From Egaibacter sp046050465 (lineage in GTDB: Bacteria > Pseudomonadota > Gammaproteobacteria > Burkholderiales > Burkholderiaceae_C), in the NCBI GenBank assembly GCA_046050465.1, contig JBJOPS010000001.1:1-11687 (forward strand): DNA of 11,687 bases, in the 5' to 3' direction. A model generated the notes under the pieces. It was not told the DNA's origin, did not search any database, and worked only from the letters and a program-made list of their open reading frames with translations. How positions within the stretch are numbered: position 1 is the first letter of the stretch; the number at the start of each line of letters is the position of its first letter. A program made the translations under genes and the position numbers. Below, piece after piece: positions 7,581-11,687 of this stretch.

Positions 7581-7895
7581 ATGAGTATTCGAGTCGTTGT
7601 GGTTTACTCCCCTGGCCAGCGAATGGTTCATGAAGTTCCTTTGACGCTTGAAGATGGGGCAACGCTGGCTTTCGCCATTAAACACAGTGGCTTGCATACG
7701 CAGTTCCCCGAGATTGACATCTCGCTGTCAGCATGTGGGGTTTGGGGGGTGAGAGCTGGCCCCAATCAACTTCTGCGGGATCGCGACCGCATTGAAATCT
7801 ACCGTCAATTGAAAACAGACCCGAAGGCCGCCCGCAGAGAGCGATTTGTCAGACAAGGGGTTCGGGCAGCCGGCTTATTTACAAAGAACCGGTAG
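7581..7895 (+). CDS. rnfH: RnfH family ubiquitin-like-fold protein (UPF0125, RatB)
   Basis: The 104-residue protein belongs to the RnfH/UPF0125 family with a beta-grasp (ubiquitin/ThiS-like) fold; its molecular role is unknown, and the name comes from linkage to rnf electron-transport genes in some bacteria. The sequence shows the family pattern: a VVVVYSPGQ first strand, the SGL...FPEIDI segment, and the diagnostic LLRDRDRIEIYRQL near residue 70, then a basic tail (DPKAARRERF). An upstream in-frame start at 7473 lies inside ratA and is rejected: ATG 7581 follows the ratA TGA by one base and matches the family start. No rnf genes are in this window. Partnership with ratA is inferred from coupling and from the conserved pairing in proteobacteria. 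Confidence 0.93.
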   Translation: MSIRVVVVYSPGQRMVHEVPLTLEDGATLAFAIKHSGLHTQFPEIDISLSACGVWGVRAGPNQLLRDRDRIEIYRQLKTDPKAARRERFVRQGVRAAGLFTKNR

Positions 7896-7993
7896 GGTAC
7901 CGAAGTCCGTTATGGAGTTGTCACAATTGGCCCACTATTGATTCGGCTGTGTGGAGTTATTCGATCAACCCGGTGCCAAGTCTGCAGGAGGGT
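7896..7993. other. Convergent spacer between rnfH and the DUF4124 gene
   Basis: This 98-bp spacer separates two convergent genes. I see no compact stem with a T run. The only pairing noticed is long-range, GGTACCG (7896-7902) with CGGTGCC (7971-7977), with a 68-nt interval, which is weak. No open reading frame or repeat is supported here. Confidence 0.5.
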
Positions 7994-8518
7994 TTATTTG
8001 CAATTTGAGTCGATGATGGTCTGAATACGTTTTAATTCAGCAGCACGGGCTGAGTCATCCATGATCTCGCGCTCACCGGCTGCATTGGTTCGAGCAACCC
8101 TGACGCCGGAGTCGAACGTGGCTTTCGATTGTTTGGCCCGAGCACAGTTTTCAATTTTGGCTTTCAGCATTCTTTCCTCGTCAATCTTGCGCTCGGCGGC
8201 CTCGACATCGGCAACCTGCTTCTTCTTTGCTTCCAGTTCCTTGTCGACTGACAGGTTTTTTTGAGGGCTTGATGCCGGGGCAGAAGGAGCTATTTCAGGT
8301 GTTGTTCCCGCTTCTGCGCTACTCGGCACTCCCCCCCTCTTGCCCACATTGGCGGGTTGTTTCAGGATGTTTTTCTGAAGAATATCGGATGGTGGGGCGC
8401 GGTCACTGAACACCTTGCGACCATCTTTGTCGATCCACTGCCACTGGGCAAGCACCACTGCAGAGAAAGTACAGGCGAGAGCCGCCACGAGCAAGCGGGG
8501 TAATTGAATCGACATCAT
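7994..8518 (-). CDS. Exported DUF4124 domain protein of unknown function
   Basis: The 174-residue product starts with a Sec signal peptide: MMSIQLPRLL, a hydrophobic core to about residue 23, and a likely cleavage after VLA (residue 24), giving a periplasmic protein. Directly after it comes the DUF4124 pattern WQWIDKDGRKVFSDRAPP (residues 26-43), a short beta-rich domain that reads like Y-x-W-x-D-x-x-G-x-x-x-F-S-D-x-P-P. A Ser/Ala/Pro-rich linker follows, then a charged, probably coiled-coil region (about 90-130) and a C-terminal helix ending in NCK. Two cysteines after the signal sequence could form a disulfide. Either ATG (8518 or 8515) could be the start. A similar gene commonly precedes guaB in Burkholderiales, but nothing shows a link to purine metabolism. 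The function is not known. Confidence 0.85.
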   Translation of the reverse strand: MMSIQLPRLLVAALACTFSAVVLAQWQWIDKDGRKVFSDRAPPSDILQKNILKQPANVGKRGGVPSSAEAGTTPEIAPSAPASSPQKNLSVDKELEAKKKQVADVEAAERKIDEERMLKAKIENCARAKQSKATFDSGVRVARTNAAGEREIMDDSARAAELKRIQTIIDSNCK

Positions 8519-8583
8519 GGAAGGCAGTTTAGCTTGGGGAGCTATTCATTTAATCCATTTGTCCGGCCTTTTGTCGGCCAATG

Positions 8584-8629
8584 TTGCAGGTTAACCACCA
8601 ATCACACGGGTACAATCGGCCTTTTGGAG
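8584..8629 (+). promoter_or_regulatory. guaB promoter and ribosome binding site
   Basis: TACAAT (8611-8616) is a strong -10 match and predicts a transcript start near 8623 with a leader of about 14 nt. The best -35 candidate, TTGCAG (8584-8589), is 21 bp upstream, so the -35 is weak or offset. The Shine-Dalgarno GGAG (8626-8629) lies 7 nt before the guaB ATG. No PurR-like operator or riboswitch is recognised. Confidence 0.5.
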
Positions 8630-8636
8630 CTTTGAT

Positions 8637-10106
8637 ATGCGCCTCCTCGGCAAAGCGCTCACCTTCGACGACGTGTTGTTGGTGCCAGCGTTCTCCCAGG
8701 TCCTGCCCAAGGACACATCACTTTCAACCCGCTTTTCCCGCAATATTGCCTTGAATCTGCCCCTGGTGTCTGCCGCCATGGACACGGTCACAGAAGCCCG
8801 ATTGGCGATTGCCATTGCGCAGGAGGGCGGTATCGGCATCGTTCACAAAAACCTTACTGCGTCTGAGCAGGCGGCACAAGTTGCCAAGGTCAAACGGTAT
8901 GAGTCGGGTGTTTTGCGTGACCCGGTTGTCATTACTCCGAATCACACAGTGCGCCAGGTGATTGATCTGTCTGACCAGCTGGGTGTATCTGGCTTTCCTG
9001 TATGTGACGGCGGCAAGGTGGTAGGCATTGTGACCGGGCGCGACCTGCGGTTTGAAACCCGTTACGACATCCCGGTGAGCCGGATCATGACGCCGCGTGA
9101 CAAGCTGGTGACGGTTCCGGACGGTACGACCATCAAGGACGCCAAGGTATTGCTCAACCAGTACAAGATCGAGCGGTTGCTGGTTGTCAACGATACGTTT
9201 GAACTCAAGGGCCTCATCACCGTCAAGGACATTACCAAGCAGACCAGTTTCCCCAATGCTGCGCGTGACTCCCAAGGCAAGTTGCGTGTGGGCGCCGCCG
9301 TCGGGGTCGGTGAAGGCACGCAAGAGCGGGTGGAGGCGCTGGTGCGGGCCGGCGTAGACGCCATCGTGGTAGACACCGCCCATGGGCATAGCCAGGGCGT
9401 GATTGAACGCGTGCGCTGGGTCAAGAAGAACTACCCGCAGGTGGATGTGATCGGCGGCAACATTGCCACTGGAGCCGCCGCGCTGGCTTTGGTTGAGGCG
9501 GGCGCGGACGGCGTCAAGGTCGGTATTGGCCCCGGCAGCATCTGCACGACACGCATCGTGGCTGGCGTGGGTGTGCCACAGATCATGGCAATTGACAGTG
9601 TGGCGACAGCGCTTAAAGGTACCGGCATCCCTCTAATTGCAGACGGCGGCATTCGCTACAGCGGTGACATTGCCAAAGCCATTGCCGCCGGCGCCAGCAC
9701 TGTGATGATGGGCGGCATGTTCGCCGGCACCGAAGAGGCGCCTGGCGAAGTCATCCTGTTCCAGGGGCGCAGCTACAAAAGTTACCGTGGCATGGGGTCC
9801 ATTGGCGCCATGCAGCAGGGCAGTGCCGACCGGTATTTCCAGGAATCCACGACTGGCAACCCCAACGCTGACAAGCTGGTGCCTGAAGGCATTGAAGGCC
9901 GCGTGCCGTACAAGGGCTCGATGGTCTCCATCGTGTTCCAGATGGCTGGCGGCGTGCGGGCCAGCATGGGCTATTGCGGATGTGCCACGATTGCCGATAT
10001 GCAAAACAAGGCTGAGTTCGTGGAAATCACTGCTGCTGGCATCCGCGAAAGCCACGTCCATGATGTGCAGATTACCAAAGAAGCGCCCAACTACAGGGCA
10101 GAGTAG
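8637..10106 (+). CDS. guaB: IMP dehydrogenase
   Basis: GuaB oxidises IMP to XMP with NAD+, the first committed step of GMP synthesis. The 489-residue product has normal length and matches E. coli GuaB with an offset of two residues. The catalytic loop GPGSICTTR carries the nucleophile Cys303; the flap has RGMGS (from Arg384) and the Arg399-Tyr400 pair that activates water. A tandem CBS (Bateman) module, about residues 93-205, interrupts the TIM barrel and in this family senses purine nucleotides such as ATP and GTP. The C-terminus SHVHDVQITKEAPNY is typical. It is preceded by its own promoter and divergent from the DUF4124 gene. guaA follows after 95 bp that contain a terminator-like repeat. 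Confidence 0.99.
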   Translation: MRLLGKALTFDDVLLVPAFSQVLPKDTSLSTRFSRNIALNLPLVSAAMDTVTEARLAIAIAQEGGIGIVHKNLTASEQAAQVAKVKRYESGVLRDPVVITPNHTVRQVIDLSDQLGVSGFPVCDGGKVVGIVTGRDLRFETRYDIPVSRIMTPRDKLVTVPDGTTIKDAKVLLNQYKIERLLVVNDTFELKGLITVKDITKQTSFPNAARDSQGKLRVGAAVGVGEGTQERVEALVRAGVDAIVVDTAHGHSQGVIERVRWVKKNYPQVDVIGGNIATGAAALALVEAGADGVKVGIGPGSICTTRIVAGVGVPQIMAIDSVATALKGTGIPLIADGGIRYSGDIAKAIAAGASTVMMGGMFAGTEEAPGEVILFQGRSYKSYRGMGSIGAMQQGSADRYFQESTTGNPNADKLVPEGIEGRVPYKGSMVSIVFQMAGGVRASMGYCGCATIADMQNKAEFVEITAAGIRESHVHDVQITKEAPNYRAE

Positions 10107-10178
10107 TTGCCCCCACGCTTGTCACTTCGGGTACTACGCTGCCCCAAAAAAGGGGGCTAATTTTTCCAGGGCGGCCCG
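10107..10178. repeat. Hairpin-rich Comamonadaceae-type intergenic repeat between guaB and guaA
   Basis: Directly after the guaB stop comes a block opening TTGCCCCCACGCTTGTCACT and continuing with a CTTCGGGTAC segment, a CGCTGCCCC/GGGGGC hairpin and an AGGGCGGCCCG end. I recall closely similar blocks as frequent intergenic repeats in Comamonadaceae. GCCCCC at 10109-10114 and GCCCC at 10141-10145 can both pair with the single GGGGGC at 10152-10157. Family identity is from memory and the ends are approximate. Confidence 0.6.
10141..10165 (+). terminator. Terminator-like hairpin between guaB and guaA
   Basis: GCCCC (10141-10145) pairs with GGGGC (10153-10157) around a 7-nt A-rich loop and is followed by TAATTTTT (10158-10165), the form of a short intrinsic terminator. 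It lies 35 bp after the guaB stop and before guaA, for which I find no separate promoter. It may therefore only partly stop transcription and lower guaA relative to guaB. The stem has only five pairs, so efficiency is uncertain. Confidence 0.45.
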
Positions 10179-10188
10179 TCGAAAAATT
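10159..10188 (+). promoter_or_regulatory. Second inverted repeat in the guaA leader
   Basis: AATTTTTC (10159-10166) and GAAAAATT (10181-10188) form a perfect 8-bp inverted repeat around 14 nt that include GGGC-G-GCCC. It uses the T tract of the preceding terminator-like hairpin as its left arm and ends 13 nt before the guaA ATG. A role in termination or in access of ribosomes to guaA is inference only. Confidence 0.35.
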
Positions 10189-10201
10189 GACCGCTAAAGC
10201 T

Positions 10202-11687
10202 ATGCATCAAAAAATCCTCATCCTCGATTTCGGCTCCCAGGTCACCCAGCTCATTGCACGGCGCGTGCGCGAAGCCCATGTGTTTTGCGAAGTTCACCCC
10301 TGCGACGTGAGCAACGAGTGGATCCGTGACTATGCGGCCGATGGCCAGCTCAAGGGCATCATTTTGTCCGGCAGCCACGCCAGCGTGTACGAAGACACAA
10401 CCGACAAGGCGCCCCAGGCCGTGTTTGAACTGGGTGTGCCGGTGCTGGGCATTTGCTACGGCATGCAGACCATGGCTTGGCAGCTGGGCGGCAAGGTCGA
10501 GGGCGGCCACAAGCGCGAGTTTGGCTACGCTGACGTGCGCGCCCATGGCCATACCGCCCTGCTGAAAGACATTGCCGACTTCACCACGGCTGAGGGCCAC
10601 GGCATGCTGCAGGTCTGGATGAGCCATGGCGACAAGGTCACGGAGCTGCCGCCTGGCTTCAAGCTCATGGCCAGCACGCCGAGCTGCCCCATCGCCGGCA
10701 TGGCCGACGAGAAGCGTCGCTTCTACGCCGTGCAGTTCCACCCCGAAGTCACCCACACCAAGCAGGGCGCGGCCCTGCTGCAGCGCTTTGTGTTGGGCAT
10801 CTGCGGCGTGCAGCCCGACTGGATCATGGGCGATTACATTGCCGAAGCGGTGCAGAAGATCCGTGAACAGGTGGGTGACGAAGAGGTCATCCTGGGCCTG
10901 TCCGGTGGCGTGGATTCGTCGGTGGCCGCTGCGTTGATTCATCGCGCCATTGGCGACCAGCTCACCTGCGTGTTCGTCGATCACGGCCTGCTGCGCCTGA
11001 ACGAGGGCGACATGGTGATGGACATGTTTGTGGGTAAGCTGCACGCCAAGGTGATACGCGCCGATGCGTCTGACCTGTTCCTCGGCAAACTGGCCGGCGT
11101 CAGCGACCCTGAAGCCAAGCGCAAGATCATCGGCGGTGAGTTCGTCACTGTGTTCAAGCAAGAGGCCGCCAAGCTCAAAGGCGAGGGCGCCAAGGGAGCC
11201 AAATGGTTGGCCCAAGGCACCATTTACCCGGACGTGATTGAGTCTGGCGGTGCCAAAAGCAAGAAGGCCGTAACCATCAAGAGCCACCACAACGTCGGCG
11301 GTTTGCCCGAACAACTGGGCCTGAAGCTGCTGGAGCCGCTGCGCGAACTGTTCAAAGACGAAGTGCGTGAACTCGGTGTGGCCCTGGGCCTGCCGCGTGA
11401 AATGGTTTACCGCCACCCGTTCCCCGGCCCCGGCCTGGGCGTGCGCATTTTGGGCGAAGTGAAAAAAGAATACGCCGATTTGCTGCGCCGTGCCGATGCC
11501 ATCTTCATTGAAGAACTCCATAACTTCAAAGAAGAATCTTCAGGAAAAACGTGGTACGAACTCACCAGCCAAGCCTTCACCGTGTTCTTGCCCGTCAAGA
11601 GCGTGGGCGTGATGGGCGATGGTCGCACTTACGAATACGTGGTAGCGTTGCGTGCCGTCCAGACCAGCGACTTTATGACAGCCGATT
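10202..11687 (+). CDS. guaA: GMP synthase, glutamine-hydrolysing (3'-truncated by window edge)
   Basis: GuaA aminates XMP to GMP using ATP and ammonia released from glutamine. The frame is open from ATG 10202 to the window end (495 full codons, last visible residues FMTAD); about 44 residues are probably missing. The N-terminal class I glutamine amidotransferase domain has Cys85 in GICYGMQ with His180 and Glu182 in FHPEV, a complete triad. The ATP pyrophosphatase domain begins with the P-loop SGGVDSS (residues 234-240), and the dimerisation domain contains HPFPGPGLGVRILGEVKKEY. Compared with E. coli it has small extra segments near KLKGEGAKGAKW and at HNFKEESSGKTWYE, which I recall as usual in Burkholderiales. 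No clear Shine-Dalgarno precedes the start. It lies 95 bp after guaB, its usual partner, but across a terminator-like repeat. Confidence 0.98.
   Translation, partial: MHQKILILDFGSQVTQLIARRVREAHVFCEVHPCDVSNEWIRDYAADGQLKGIILSGSHASVYEDTTDKAPQAVFELGVPVLGICYGMQTMAWQLGGKVEGGHKREFGYADVRAHGHTALLKDIADFTTAEGHGMLQVWMSHGDKVTELPPGFKLMASTPSCPIAGMADEKRRFYAVQFHPEVTHTKQGAALLQRFVLGICGVQPDWIMGDYIAEAVQKIREQVGDEEVILGLSGGVDSSVAAALIHRAIGDQLTCVFVDHGLLRLNEGDMVMDMFVGKLHAKVIRADASDLFLGKLAGVSDPEAKRKIIGGEFVTVFKQEAAKLKGEGAKGAKWLAQGTIYPDVIESGGAKSKKAVTIKSHHNVGGLPEQLGLKLLEPLRELFKDEVRELGVALGLPREMVYRHPFPGPGLGVRILGEVKKEYADLLRRADAIFIEELHNFKEESSGKTWYELTSQAFTVFLPVKSVGVMGDGRTYEYVVALRAVQTSDFMTAD

Noticed and set aside
7896..7977. Long-range GGTACCG/CGGTGCC pairing as a terminator after rnfH
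   Set aside because: The arms are 68 nt apart, contain a G-T pair and lack a following T run, so it does not look like an intrinsic terminator.
7994..8518. DUF4124 protein as a lipoprotein (Cys16 in the signal peptide)
   Set aside because: The residues before Cys16 are A-L-A without the Leu/Val at -3 expected for a lipobox, and a VLA-Q signal peptidase I site follows at residue 24.
8539..8580. AGCTATTCATTTAATCC and two GGCC boxes upstream of guaB as another repeat copy or hairpin
   Set aside because: The GCTA core is not followed by GATAG at the right spacing, and GGCC-TTTTGTC-GGCC gives only four pairs, so chance is more likely.
10157..11521. 454-codon open frame on the minus strand opposite guaA
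   Set aside because: Shadow of guaA: the plus-strand frame carries a full set of GMP synthase motifs, and the antisense product shows only low-complexity His/Ala/Leu sequence.

Overview
The window is a 11.7 kb piece of a bacterial chromosome made almost entirely of conserved housekeeping genes. The GC-rich coding sequence, the gene order and the protein details (long alanine/lysine-rich IF2 N-terminus, smpB divergent from ratA-rnfH, a DUF4124 protein before guaBA, beta-type inserts in GuaA) point to a betaproteobacterium of the order Burkholderiales. Short dispersed repeats that I recognise from Comamonadaceae (Rhodoferax/Polaromonas/Acidovorax-like genomes) narrow it to that family. The genus cannot be fixed from the sequence alone.

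Layout: (1) 1-5458, plus strand, a translation cluster: infB (5' end cut by the window edge), rbfA, truB and typA, tightly packed with gaps of 4-13 bp. These genes start translation (IF2), mature the 30S subunit (RbfA), make tRNA pseudouridine 55 (TruB) and assist ribosome assembly under stress (TypA/BipA). (2) 5468-6559, a 3-hydroxyisobutyryl-CoA hydrolase-like gene of valine catabolism, 9 bp after typA. (3) 6570-7067, minus strand, smpB (trans-translation), meeting the hydrolase gene tail to tail over an imperfect bidirectional terminator. (4) 7136-7895, plus strand, ratA and rnfH, separated by one base and divergent from smpB. (5) 7994-8518, minus strand, an exported DUF4124 protein of unknown function. 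(6) 8637 to the end, plus strand, guaB (IMP dehydrogenase) and guaA (GMP synthase, 3' end cut off), the two committed steps from IMP to GMP.

No mobile element, CRISPR array, tRNA/rRNA gene or defence system is visible, and I see no previously undescribed system. No gene-free stretch exceeds about 120 bp. The best leads are small repeats: one 60-bp copy lies in frame inside the hydrolase gene and encodes exactly 20 residues, a short related hairpin tract lies in truB, and a hairpin-rich repeat separates guaB from guaA, where it forms a terminator-like structure inside an otherwise obvious two-gene operon.
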